From Mycolicibacillus trivialis (GTDB taxonomy: Bacteria; Actinomycetota; Actinomycetes; Mycobacteriales; Mycobacteriaceae): a stretch of DNA of 64,000 nt. Each line of letters starts with the position of its first letter. Position 1 is the first letter of the stretch. This document shows, piece after piece, positions 15,971-25,819 of this stretch. The notes beneath the pieces were generated by a model. That model saw nothing but the letters and a program-made list of their open reading frames with translations. It did no database searches and was not told where the DNA came from. The position numbers and the translations under genes are program-made. The stretch lies in the NCBI RefSeq assembly GCF_002102395.1, contig NZ_LQPZ01000013.1, positions 150,659 to 214,658 of the forward strand, given 5' to 3'.

Positions 15971-17797
15971 ATGAATCAGAGAGTTGCCACAAGTTTCGCG
16001 GTGCGTAAGCCCGAGCTTGCCGACTTCCTCGACTCCGAAGGCCACATCGTCATCCCCGACGGCGCCACCCTGGTGTCGGTTCTCGAGGCCAACGTCGCCG
16101 ACCTCGCCGCCACGACCGCCTACCGCTACCTCGACTACCGTCACACCGCCGACGGGCGGGCCGTCGAATTGTCCTGGGACCGGCTCGGTGCGCGTCTGCG
16201 GGCGGTGGCCGCCCGGTTGCAGCAGATCAGCGCCCCCGGTGACCGGGTGGCGATCCTGGCGCCGCAAGGTGTCGACTACGTGGTGGGCTTCTTCGCCGCG
16301 ATCGCCGCGGGCGGCATCGCGGTCCCGCTGTTCGCCCCCGAACTACCCGGCCAATCCGATCGGTTGCACGCCGTGTTGGCCGACGCCGAGCCGACGGTCG
16401 TGCTGACCACCGCCGAGGTGGCCGACACCGTGCAGCCGATCGTGCGCGCCATCGCGCCCACCCGCCGGCCCCGCGTCCTCGCGATCGACGCGCTGCCGGA
16501 CGCCGTCGGCGCCGGCTACACCCCGGCGACGATCGGCACCGACGACATCGCCTACCTGCAGTACACCTCCGGGTCGACCCGCACCCCGGCCGGAGTGGAG
16601 ATCACCCACCGCGGGGTGTTCACCAACCTGATCCAGATGATCATGTCGGTCGGGGTGGACTGGACCAGCCGCAGTGTCAGCTGGCTGCCGCTCTTCCACG
16701 ACATGGGGTTGCTGATGATCATGTTCCCGGCCGTGTGCGGCGGACACATCACGTTGATGTCGCCGACCGCGTTCGTGCGCCGGCCGCACCGGTGGATCCG
16801 CGAGCTCGCCGAGCAGTCCCGCTACGGGCGGACGATCGCCGCGGCACCCAACTTCGCCTTCGAGCTGGCCGCGCAGCGCGGTCGGCCGAAGCCCGGCGAG
16901 GAGCTCGACCTGAGCAACGTGGTGGGGCTGATCAACGGTTCCGAACCGGTCAACATCGACTCGATCCAGCGGTTCACCGAGGCGTTCGCGCCCTACGGCT
17001 TGCCGGCGACCACGGTGAAACCGTCCTACGGGATGGCCGAGGCGACGTTGTTCGTCTCCACCATCGACCCCGCCGCCCGGGCCACGGCCACCTACCTCGA
17101 TCGGGAGGCCCTGGGGGCCGGTCGGGCGGTGGAGGTGGCCGCCGATGCGCCCACCGCGGTCGCCCAGGTGTCCTGTGGCCGGGTGGCGCGCAGCCAATGG
17201 GCGGTCATCGTCGACACCGACAGCGACACCGAATTGCCCGACGGACGGGTCGGGGAGATCTGGCTGCACGGCGACAACCTCGGCCGCGGCTACTGGCGCC
17301 GCCCGGAGGAGACCGCGCTCACCTTCGAGAACAAACTGCAGACCCGGCTGGACTCCGGCAGTCACGCCGAGGGCGCGCCGGTCGGCGCCGCCTGGCTGCG
17401 CACCGGCGACCTGGGCATGTACCTGCACGACGAGCTCTACATCGTCGGCCGCATCAAAGACCTGGTGATCGTCGACGGGCGCAACCACTACCCGCAGGAC
17501 ATCGAGGCCACCGTCGGCGCGGCGTCCACCGCGGTGCGCACCGGCTACGTCGCCGCCTTCTCGGTGCCCGGCGCGCGCGGCGGCGAGGAACTGGTGATCA
17601 TCGCCGAGCGTGGCACCGGGGCCGGGCGCACCGATCCGGAACCGGTCATCGAGGCGATCCGGGCGGCGGTCTCCCGGCACCACGCCGTGCCGGTGGCCGA
17701 CGTCCGGCTGGTCAGTGCCGGCCGGATCCCGCGCACCACCAGCGGCAAACTCGCCCGGCGGGAGTGCCGGGCCCGCTACCTGGCCGGGGAACTGTAG
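15971..17797 (+). CDS. Fatty acyl-AMP ligase (FadD32-like FAAL)
   Basis: 608 residues. It activates fatty acids as acyl-adenylates for transfer to an acyl carrier protein. YLQYTSGSTRTPAGVEITH is the ATP-binding P-loop, and SWLPLFHDMGLL, AAPNFAFELAAQR, NGSEPVN, KPSYGMAEATLFVS and KDLVIVDGRNHYPQDIE are characteristic FAAL segments. The protein resembles FadD32/FadD21-type sequences along its whole length. No polyketide synthase or acyl carrier protein is adjacent in the window; neighbours are a prolyl oligopeptidase (divergent) and an aldehyde dehydrogenase. Family firm, pathway unknown. Confidence 0.93.
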   Translation: MNQRVATSFAVRKPELADFLDSEGHIVIPDGATLVSVLEANVADLAATTAYRYLDYRHTADGRAVELSWDRLGARLRAVAARLQQISAPGDRVAILAPQGVDYVVGFFAAIAAGGIAVPLFAPELPGQSDRLHAVLADAEPTVVLTTAEVADTVQPIVRAIAPTRRPRVLAIDALPDAVGAGYTPATIGTDDIAYLQYTSGSTRTPAGVEITHRGVFTNLIQMIMSVGVDWTSRSVSWLPLFHDMGLLMIMFPAVCGGHITLMSPTAFVRRPHRWIRELAEQSRYGRTIAAAPNFAFELAAQRGRPKPGEELDLSNVVGLINGSEPVNIDSIQRFTEAFAPYGLPATTVKPSYGMAEATLFVSTIDPAARATATYLDREALGAGRAVEVAADAPTAVAQVSCGRVARSQWAVIVDTDSDTELPDGRVGEIWLHGDNLGRGYWRRPEETALTFENKLQTRLDSGSHAEGAPVGAAWLRTGDLGMYLHDELYIVGRIKDLVIVDGRNHYPQDIEATVGAASTAVRTGYVAAFSVPGARGGEELVIIAERGTGAGRTDPEPVIEAIRAAVSRHHAVPVADVRLVSAGRIPRTTSGKLARRECRARYLAGEL

Positions 17798-17804
17798 TCC
17801 GGTA

Positions 17805-17820
17805 GCCGGGCCGGCCCGGC
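17805..17820. terminator. Perfect 16-bp palindrome after the FAAL gene
   Basis: A perfect palindrome, GCCGGGCC followed by GGCCCGGC, starts 8 bp after the FAAL stop. It could form a hairpin contributing to termination, but no T-tract follows. Confidence 0.35.
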
Positions 17821-17920
17821 GCCGCGGCGGTAGTGTGAGGTGCATAACACCGCGCGAGCGAGGCCACCCCCGGATCACGGTCGATGCCCTCGGCGCGCAG
17901 CGACGACGAGGAGTGGTGAG

Positions 17921-19443
<1,523 letters not shown>

Positions 19444-19444
<1 letters not shown>

Positions 19445-19884
19445 TGACCGCGCGGGTGGTGATCACCGAGACCGCCGCGGACCTGCTGACGCGGTTGCAG
19501 GACCAGCACGGGCCGGTGATGTTCCACCAGTCCGGCGGCTGCTGCGACGGATCGGCACCGATGTGCTACCCCGACGGGGAGTTCCTGATCGGTGACCGCG
19601 ACGTCCTGCTGGGCACCCTCGACGTCGGCGGCCAGACCGGCGAGCACGGTGTCCCGGTATGGATCTCCGGGCCGCAGTTCGTGGCCTGGGCGCACACCCA
19701 GCTCATCATCGACGCGGTACCCGGCCGCGGAGCCGGTTTCAGCCTGGAAGCCCCCGAGGGACAACGGTTCCTGACCCGCGGCCGGACCTTCACCGACGAG
19801 GAGACCGCCGAGCTCGCTGCCCAGCCGATCGTTACCGGCGCCGACCGGGACAACGGGGGGCGCGCCGCGTCGGTGCCGCGCTAG
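19444..19884 (+). CDS. DUF779 family protein (Rv0459-like)
   Basis: 146 residues; start overlaps the upstream stop (TGATG). MFHQSGGCCDGSAPMCYPDGEFLIG is the DUF779 signature with a Cys-Cys pair, followed by VWISGPQFVAWAHTQLIIDAVPGRGAGFSLE. DUF779 genes are commonly coupled to aldehyde dehydrogenases, suggesting an accessory role to the upstream enzyme. Biochemical function unknown. Confidence 0.9.
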
Positions 19885-19892
19885 CGGCGCAC

Positions 19893-20192
19893 ATGCGCAG
19901 TAAAGTCGACGGTGTGATTCCCCTGCCACGCCCCTGGGTCCTGGCCAGCGCCATGCTGCTCGGTGTCGCCGTGGGCATCGTCGTCGGCATCGGCGTCACC
20001 AAGCTCGTCCACACCCCGGTGCGTCCCGACGTGGTGATCGCGCTGGTGGTCGGGGTGCCCAGCGCGGCCGGTGTGCTGATGGTCGCGACGTCGGGACGCC
20101 GGTGGATGACGGCGCTGGGTGCGTTCGTGTTGGCGGTGGCGCCCGGCTGGTTCGGCGCCCTCGCGGCGCTCGAGGTGGTGCAGGGTGGCTGA
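19893..20192 (+). CDS. Small hydrophobic membrane protein (Rv0460-like)
   Basis: 99 residues from ATG 19893; GTG 19914 is an alternative start that keeps the membrane part. Three hydrophobic segments are visible (VLASAMLLGVAVGIVVGIGVTKLV; VVIALVVGVPSAAGVLMVAT; ALGAFVLAVAPGWFGALAAL). The stop overlaps the start of the next gene by 8 bp. By position it is the Rv0460 counterpart. Function unknown. Confidence 0.72.
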   Translation: MRSKVDGVIPLPRPWVLASAMLLGVAVGIVVGIGVTKLVHTPVRPDVVIALVVGVPSAAGVLMVATSGRRWMTALGAFVLAVAPGWFGALAALEVVQGG

Positions 20193-20940
20193 CAAACCCG
20201 ATCGGGAAGCCGACCGCACAGTCGATCCCGAATCGCTGCCGCAGACCGAGCCGACCGCGGCGCCGATCTTCGACTCCGGACCGTTCCCCGAGCCGTTGGC
20301 GGCCGAAGCGGACGCCGAACTCGCCGAGAGCGTCGATTCCGGGCAGCTGAGCGCCCAACCCGAACCGGAGACCTGGGCCGACGCCGACTCGGGATCGTGG
20401 TCGCAGGGTGATGCCCGCGCCTGGTCGCAGGCCGAGGCCGACTCCGACGGGGTGGCCGACCTCGAAGCCGACCTCGCCGACGAATTCGAGCCCGAGGGCC
20501 CCGACGATGCCCTCGTCGCGCCGGCGACCCCCGACACCGACGCCGACGCCGACACCGGTGAGATCGCCGCGGTGCCGGCCCGGTCGGTGGTGGTGCCGGG
20601 CCAGTACAGCTACCTGAAATGGTGGAAGCTGGTGCTGGTGTTCGCCGCGGTGTGGTTGCCGGCGATGGCGATCGGGCTGGGGCTCTACTACTGGTGGGTC
20701 GATCTGATCGACAAGACGCCGGCGGTCTTCGTCACGTTGGTCTATGTCGTCGCCTGCACCGTCGCCGGGCTGATCCTGGCGATGATGAGCAGCAAACCGT
20801 TGGTCGCGGCGACCGCTCTCGCGTTGACCAGCGCGATCGCCGCGTCGGTGATCGGTGCCGCGCCGTTGTACGGCCACTACTACTGCCAGGTGAGCGAGCA
20901 GCTCGGCGGACGCTGCCTGCTCGGGATCCTGCCGTATTGA
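20185..20940 (+). CDS. Acidic-tailed multi-pass membrane protein (Rv0461-like)
   Basis: 251 residues from GTG 20185, which overlaps the upstream gene. The first ~125 residues are strongly acidic and Ala/Asp/Glu-rich, probably disordered. The rest has three or four membrane helices (KLVLVFAAVWLPAMAIGLGLYYWW; VFVTLVYVVACTVAGLILAMM; AATALALTSAIAASVIGAAPLY) and a short Cys-containing end (YCQVSEQLGGRCLLG). It lies directly upstream of lpdC as in M. tuberculosis. Function unknown. Confidence 0.75.
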   Translation: MADKPDREADRTVDPESLPQTEPTAAPIFDSGPFPEPLAAEADAELAESVDSGQLSAQPEPETWADADSGSWSQGDARAWSQAEADSDGVADLEADLADEFEPEGPDDALVAPATPDTDADADTGEIAAVPARSVVVPGQYSYLKWWKLVLVFAAVWLPAMAIGLGLYYWWVDLIDKTPAVFVTLVYVVACTVAGLILAMMSSKPLVAATALALTSAIAASVIGAAPLYGHYYCQVSEQLGGRCLLGILPY

Positions 20941-20994
20941 GCCAACCCGCCAGCTGGGCTGCCGGGGGCCCCGGCGCACCGATAAGGTGAACGG

Positions 20995-22392
20995 GTGACT
21001 AGCCACTATGACGTCGTTGTCCTCGGAGCCGGTCCCGGCGGGTACGTCGCGGCGATCCGCGCCGCCCAGCTCGGGCTGAAAACCGCTGTCGTCGAGCAGA
21101 AGTACTGGGGCGGAGTCTGTCTGAACGTCGGCTGTATCCCCTCCAAGGCGCTGCTGCGCAACGCCGAGTTGGCGCAGGTGTTCACCAAGGACGCCGAGCT
21201 GTTCGGCATCAACGGTGAGGTCACCTTCGACTACGGCGTGGCCTTCGACCGCAGCCGCAAGGTCGCCGACGGCCGGGTATCCGGCGTGCACTACCTGATG
21301 AAGAAGAACAAGATCACCGAGTACCAGGGCCGCGGTAGCTTCACCGACCCGCGCACGCTCAGCGTGGAGCTCAACGACGGCGGCACCGAGGAGCTGACGT
21401 TCGACAACGCGATCATCGCGACCGGCTCCAGCACCCGACTCGTGCCGGGAACCTCGCTGTCGGAGAACGTCGTCACCTACGAGAAGCTCATCCTCACCCG
21501 TGACCTGCCCGACTCCATCGTCATCGCCGGCGCCGGCGCGATCGGCATGGAGTTCGGCTACATCCTGGCCAGCTACGGCGTCGACGTCACCATGGTCGAA
21601 TTCCTGCCGCGCGCCCTGCCCAACGAGGACGCCGACGTCTCCAAGGAGATCGAGAAGCAGTTCAAGAAGCTCGGTGTCACCATCCGCACCGCCACCAAAG
21701 TCGAAGACATCAGCGACGACGGCGACCGGGTCACCGTCACGGTCAGCAAGGACGGCAAAACCGAGACGCTCACCGCCGACAAGGTCCTGCAGGCCATCGG
21801 CTTCGCCCCCAACGTCGAGGGCTACGGCCTCGAGGAGGCCGGCGTGGAGTTGACCGAGCGCGGCGGCATCGGCGTCAACGAGTACATGCGCACCAGCGTC
21901 GACCACATCTACGCGATCGGTGACGTGACCGGGTTGCTGCAGTTGGCGCATGTCGCCGAAGCCCAGGGCGTGGTGGCCGCCGAGACCATCGGCGGCGCCG
22001 AGACGATGACCTTGGGCGACTACCGGATGATGCCGCGCGCCACCTTCTGCCAGCCGCAGGTCGCCAGCTTCGGTCTCACCGAGGAGCAGGCCCGCGAGGA
22101 GGGCTACGACATCAAGGTCGCGAAGTTCCCGTTCACCGCCAACGCGAAGGCGCACGGCGCGGGCGACCCGAGTGGGTTCGTCAAGCTCATCGCCGACACC
22201 CGCTACGGCGAACTGCTCGGCGGGCACCTCATCGGCCACGACGTGTCCGAACTGCTTCCCGAGCTCACGCTCGCCCAGAAGTGGGACCTGACCGCCAACG
22301 AACTGGCCCGCAACGTGCACACTCACCCGACCATGTCCGAGGCGCTGCAAGAGTGCTTCCACGGCCTGGTCGGTCACATGATCAACATGTGA
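20995..22392 (+). CDS. lpdC: Dihydrolipoyl dehydrogenase (E3)
   Basis: 465 residues from GTG 20995. FAD-binding [15 protein letters not shown] is near the N-terminus, and the redox-active disulfide is Cys42/Cys47 in [16 protein letters not shown]. The NAD-binding motif is [17 protein letters not shown], the second FAD motif is YAIGDVTG, and the active-site His-Glu pair lies in [12 protein letters not shown]. It re-oxidises lipoyl groups of pyruvate and other 2-oxoacid dehydrogenase complexes; in mycobacteria it also serves peroxynitrite reductase with AhpD/AhpC. An AhpD-like gene lies 6.7 kb downstream. Confidence 0.96.
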   Translation: MTSHYDVVVLGAGPGGYVAAIRAAQLGLKTAVVEQKYWGGVCLNVGCIPSKALLRNAELAQVFTKDAELFGINGEVTFDYGVAFDRSRKVADGRVSGVHYLMKKNKITEYQGRGSFTDPRTLSVELNDGGTEELTFDNAIIATGSSTRLVPGTSLSENVVTYEKLILTRDLPDSIVIAGAGAIGMEFGYILASYGVDVTMVEFLPRALPNEDADVSKEIEKQFKKLGVTIRTATKVEDISDDGDRVTVTVSKDGKTETLTADKVLQAIGFAPNVEGYGLEEAGVELTERGGIGVNEYMRTSVDHIYAIGDVTGLLQLAHVAEAQGVVAAETIGGAETMTLGDYRMMPRATFCQPQVASFGLTEEQAREEGYDIKVAKFPFTANAKAHGAGDPSGFVKLIADTRYGELLGGHLIGHDVSELLPELTLAQKWDLTANELARNVHTHPTMSEALQECFHGLVGHMINM

Positions 22393-22552
22393 CCGCGGGT
22401 CGCGACGTCGGCACCCGGGGCCGAAACCGCTGGCGGGCAAGGGCACCCAGAATTCCGGAGTAGGCTGCATTCCCGGCCGGGCGTCCGGCCCTCACGCCCC
22501 GGGAGGCGCCACGGTCGATTCCGTTCTGGCTCAGCTGCTGCACCCGCTGACG

Positions 22553-23683
22553 GTGCAGGGCTTCTTCGACCACATCTGGGGCGTGCGGCACCATCACATC
22601 AGTCGCGACCAACCGGGCTGGTTCGATTCCGTGGTGGCCGCACCGGCCGGGCTGGAGGAGCTGCTGGAGCGGGTGGCCGCGGACCCGGCAACCCTGCGCC
22701 TGGTACGGGGTGACGACAGCCGGGAGCCGGAGCACTACCGGCGGGGCGACGGGAGCCTCGACCGGCCGCTCGTGCGGGCCGATTTCGACCGCGGCTACAC
22801 CGTCGTGGTGAACAAGCTGGAACGCTACGCGCGCGGGATCGCCACTTTTGCGCACGCGTTGGAAGTCGAACTGAACTTCCCGGTCCAGGTCAACGCCTAC
22901 CTGACACCGCCGGCGGCCACCGGGTTCGTCCCGCACTACGACCCGCACGACGTCCTGGTGCTGCAGCTGCACGGCTCGAAACTCTGGCATCTCTACGGTG
23001 AACACCCGGTGCCCCCGCATGTCATGCAGCGCCACGAACAACTCGTGGGGGCGGCGCTGCCCGCCCCGACCGACGTTCGCCTTCGGCCCGGGGATGTGCT
23101 GTATCTGCCGCGGGGGCGTCCGCACGCCGCCGAATCCGACACCGAGACCTCGATGCATCTGACCGTCGGCGTGCACGCGCCCACCGTGCTCACGGTGCTG
23201 ACCCATGTCCTGCACGCGCTGAGCATCCGCGACGATCGTCTGCACGAGCGTCTTCCACCCCGCTACCTCGACGACGTCGACCTGCGTCGGCAGGTGGCTG
23301 CGCTGCTGGCGACGACGGTGCCCGCTGTTGTGGAACCGGACGCGGTGGCCGACGGGGTGGCCGCACTGGCGAACATTCTGGCCCGTCGCGCTCCTTCGCC
23401 ACCGGTGCCGACGGTGCCGAGCGCGGTCGATCTCGACGCCGACACCGAGGTGCGCAAGCATCACCCGCTGTACGCGCGGGTGGTCGCGCTGCCGAACGGC
23501 GTCGCTCTGCAGTTCGCGCAGATGCTGCTCAGCCGCGGCCCCGATCATGGCGAGGCACTACGGTTCGTGGTCGACCGGCGAACGCCGTTCCGGGTCGGCG
23601 AGTTGCCGGGGTTGCGGTGCGGACAGCAGATCGAACTGACCCGGGCGCTACTGCTGACCGGGTTCCTCACCGTCAACAGATAA
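22553..23683 (+). CDS. JmjC/cupin-8-type Fe(II)/2-oxoglutarate oxygenase (ribosomal-oxygenase-like)
   Basis: 376 residues from GTG 22553, but homology-like sequence continues upstream in frame (DSVLAQLLHPL from 22517), so the true start may be earlier or non-canonical; GGGAGG at 22500-22505 would suit a start near 22511-22517. The iron-binding HxD is in VPHYDPHDVLVLQLHGSKLWHLYG; the distal His is in TSMHLTVGVH. The C-terminal part resembles the winged-helix/dimerisation regions of ROX proteins that hydroxylate ribosomal proteins (YcfD/MINA family). Cytosolic. Substrate inferred only from family. Confidence 0.82.
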   Translation: MQGFFDHIWGVRHHHISRDQPGWFDSVVAAPAGLEELLERVAADPATLRLVRGDDSREPEHYRRGDGSLDRPLVRADFDRGYTVVVNKLERYARGIATFAHALEVELNFPVQVNAYLTPPAATGFVPHYDPHDVLVLQLHGSKLWHLYGEHPVPPHVMQRHEQLVGAALPAPTDVRLRPGDVLYLPRGRPHAAESDTETSMHLTVGVHAPTVLTVLTHVLHALSIRDDRLHERLPPRYLDDVDLRRQVAALLATTVPAVVEPDAVADGVAALANILARRAPSPPVPTVPSAVDLDADTEVRKHHPLYARVVALPNGVALQFAQMLLSRGPDHGEALRFVVDRRTPFRVGELPGLRCGQQIELTRALLLTGFLTVNR

Positions 23684-23726
23684 CCGTATATGCAGGATAT
23701 AAATAGTTAAAAAACAGCATATGCGG
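23684..23726. promoter_or_regulatory. AT-rich inverted repeat ahead of the PPE transcription unit
   Basis: CCGTATATGC (23684-23693) and GCATATGCGG (23717-23726) are inverted repeats matching at 9 of 10 positions, separated by a 23-bp loop made almost entirely of A and T. In this GC-rich window it is the most AT-rich stretch seen. It directly follows the oxygenase stop and may serve as terminator, promoter or Lsr2-type silencing site. Confidence 0.5.
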
Positions 23727-23801
23727 ATATTGCGTCCCTAGGCTGGGGTCACACGGGTTGACGACGATCACCCGACCATCCGGGAGCGCGGAGGACCCGC
23801 C

Positions 23802-23882
23802 ATGACCTCACTCACCGACACGGTGGTGCGCCCGGCGAAGAGGGGACACCGCGCCGGTCGGGCTCGGACCCCACGCCGATGA
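23802..23882 (+). CDS. 26-residue leader peptide ORF coupled to the PPE gene
   Basis: ATG 23802 is preceded at 7 bp by GGAGGA (23789-23794), the best ribosome site in this area. The frame encodes [10 protein letters not shown] followed by a basic tail ([16 protein letters not shown]) and stops at TGA 23880-23882, overlapping the PPE ATG (23879) as ATGA. The PPE start itself has no Shine-Dalgarno-like sequence nearby. This arrangement suggests translational coupling, with the leader setting PPE expression. Peptide function unknown. Confidence 0.5.
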   Translation: MTSLTDTVVRPAKRGHRAGRARTPRR

Positions 23883-25336
23883 CCGCGCCGCTGTGGATCG
23901 CCTCGCCACCGGAAGTGCATTCCGCGGCACTGAGCAGCGGCCCGGGCAGCCCAACCCTGCTGAGTGCGGCGCTTGCGTGGCGTGCGCTGGGCGCCGAATA
24001 CGTCGCTGTCGCCGACGAACTCAGCGCCACCCTGGCGGCCGTACAGACCGGTGGTTGGCAGGGGCCGACAGCGGAATCCTATGTCGCGGCGCATCTGCCG
24101 TATCTGGCGTGGCTGGGCCAGGCCGCCGCAGCGGCCGGCGCCACCGCGACCGGTCATGAGACCGCCGCGGCCGCGTATGTGGCCGCGCTGGCCGCAATGC
24201 CCACCCTCGCCGAGTTGGCCGCCAACCACGCGGTGCACGCAGTGCTGGTGGCGACGAACTTCTTCGGCATCAACCTCATACCGATCGCGGTCAACGAAGC
24301 CGACTACCTGCGGATGTGGGTCCAGGCGGCGGCGACGATGACCGCCTATCACGCCGCGTCGTCGACCGCGGTCGCGGCGAGTCCACAGGTGAGCCCGGCG
24401 CCGCGGATCGTGAAGGCCGCTACCCCCGGCAAGAGCCAAGACGACGACGGCGGCCCGACCAAGCTGAGTTGGTGGGAGACCCGCATCGGGGACGTCGCCC
24501 AAGCCATCGGCACCGATCTCAGCGGGTTTCCCACCGACCCGGCAGGAGCGATCACCCATCTGCTCACCGACCCGGTGCTGATCACCGAAGTCCCGCACTG
24601 GGCAGGCGAAGTCGCGCTCACCTTCGCGCCGCAGATCACCGATCTGACCGAGGCGATGTTCGCGTTGGTCCCACCCATCGGGATCCTGCCGGGCTTCAGC
24701 GGCGTTGCGGGCCTGGCGGGTCTGGCCCAACTCGCCGATGTGCAGGCGCCGGCGTCCGCACCCGTCACACCGGCCCCGGTGCCCGCGGGCGCACCGGAGG
24801 TCCCGGTGACCCAGCCGGTCGCCGCCGCGGCGCCGCCGCCGGGTGCTGCACCGTTACCGGCGTCGGCACCGGGGACGCCGGTGACCGCGCCGGGGTTCGC
24901 CGGTGCGGCGCCGCCGCCCGGCGCCCCACCGGGCGGATTCCTGCCCTACCTCGTGGGCGCGACTCCCGACCCCGAGCCCGGTGTGCGCATGCGGGCCCGC
25001 GCCCGGGAGCAGGCGCCGGTCCCGGCCGGTGTGGCCGAGGCCGCCGAGCGGTCGGCTACCGGTTCCCGACGACCAACCCGGCAGCGCCGGCCGGGGGTGA
25101 TCGACCGCGGCTACCGCTTCGAATACCTTGCCGCACCCGATGAACCCGATCCACCGGTTCCCGACACTGCGGCGTGGGCCTCCGATCACGGAGCGGGTCG
25201 GTTCGGATTCGCCGGCACCCTCGGCGACACGGCCTCGATCACGGCGAGCGGGTTGGCCCACCTCGACGGCTCGGCCGGACTGCCGATGATGCCGGGCACC
25301 TGGCCCGGAGGAGAACCGACCGAACCGGATCAGTAG
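23879..25336 (+). CDS. PPE family protein, PPE-PPW subfamily
   Basis: 485 residues. The N-terminal PPE domain (about 1-170) begins [13 protein letters not shown] with the PPE motif at residues 10-12, and [10 protein letters not shown] gives the Trp-X-Gly motif. The middle is Pro/Ala-rich (about 270-365). The C-terminus has RFGFAGT (Gly-Phe-X-Gly-Thr) and PMMPGTW (Pro-X-X-Pro-X-X-Trp), the two marks of the PPW subfamily. Such proteins are type VII secretion substrates that normally pair with a PE protein. No PE or ESX gene lies nearby, so its partner must be elsewhere. It overlaps the convergent secreted gene by 7 bp. Confidence 0.92.
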   Translation: MTAPLWIASPPEVHSAALSSGPGSPTLLSAALAWRALGAEYVAVADELSATLAAVQTGGWQGPTAESYVAAHLPYLAWLGQAAAAAGATATGHETAAAAYVAALAAMPTLAELAANHAVHAVLVATNFFGINLIPIAVNEADYLRMWVQAAATMTAYHAASSTAVAASPQVSPAPRIVKAATPGKSQDDDGGPTKLSWWETRIGDVAQAIGTDLSGFPTDPAGAITHLLTDPVLITEVPHWAGEVALTFAPQITDLTEAMFALVPPIGILPGFSGVAGLAGLAQLADVQAPASAPVTPAPVPAGAPEVPVTQPVAAAAPPPGAAPLPASAPGTPVTAPGFAGAAPPPGAPPGGFLPYLVGATPDPEPGVRMRARAREQAPVPAGVAEAAERSATGSRRPTRQRRPGVIDRGYRFEYLAAPDEPDPPVPDTAAWASDHGAGRFGFAGTLGDTASITASGLAHLDGSAGLPMMPGTWPGGEPTEPDQ

Positions 25337-25776
25337 AACTCGTAAGAGTCCCGCGCCAGCCGGAAGCCGTTGCCGGTGGTCGCGTCGGTGCAGGTGATGC
25401 CGTCGGCCCGGCTGCGGCAGTCGAACCCCTCGGCATTGATCTCGCGGCCGTACTCCAGCACCACGGCGTCGGCGCTGATCACCGAATCGGAGATGCAGTG
25501 GAACTCGGCGGGTTCGCCTCGTTTGAGGGTCACGCTCTTCGCCCACGGACCCATTGCGCAGTCGGTGGGGCGCGGTGGTGGAGCGAAGGTGCGTTCTTTG
25601 AGGTCGCAGCGCACATGGGGTGCGATGTCGTGGCCGGATTCCCAGATGGCGCAGTTGATATTGCCCGACGGGCTGGTGAAATCCGTGCTGTAGGGCCCGG
25701 CTTGGGCCGGCACCGCGCTCAACACGCCGAGGGTGACGCCACAGACGCCCGCGGCCACCACCCGCGCGGTTCGCAT
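25330..25776 (-). CDS. Secreted Cys-rich hypothetical protein (DUF6636-like)
   Basis: 148 residues. A clear signal peptide ([18 protein letters not shown]...) ends near SAVPAQA-G at about residue 26. The mature part starts [17 protein letters not shown], the pattern of DUF6636-type exported proteins, and contains six Cys (INCAIW, VRCDLK, TDCAMG, FHCISD, FDCRS, ITCTD), consistent with three disulfides. No enzyme motif. Convergent with the PPE gene. Confidence 0.78.
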   Translation of the reverse strand: MRTARVVAAGVCGVTLGVLSAVPAQAGPYSTDFTSPSGNINCAIWESGHDIAPHVRCDLKERTFAPPPRPTDCAMGPWAKSVTLKRGEPAEFHCISDSVISADAVVLEYGREINAEGFDCRSRADGITCTDATTGNGFRLARDSYEFY

Positions 25777-25819
25777 GCCGGAAGCCTAACCCGGCGCGCC
25801 GCACTCTAGGGTCGCCGAT

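Noticed and set aside
19996..22470. An 824-codon open frame on the minus strand opposite lpdC and upstream genes
   Set aside because: Antisense shadow; lpdC motifs are complete on the plus strand.
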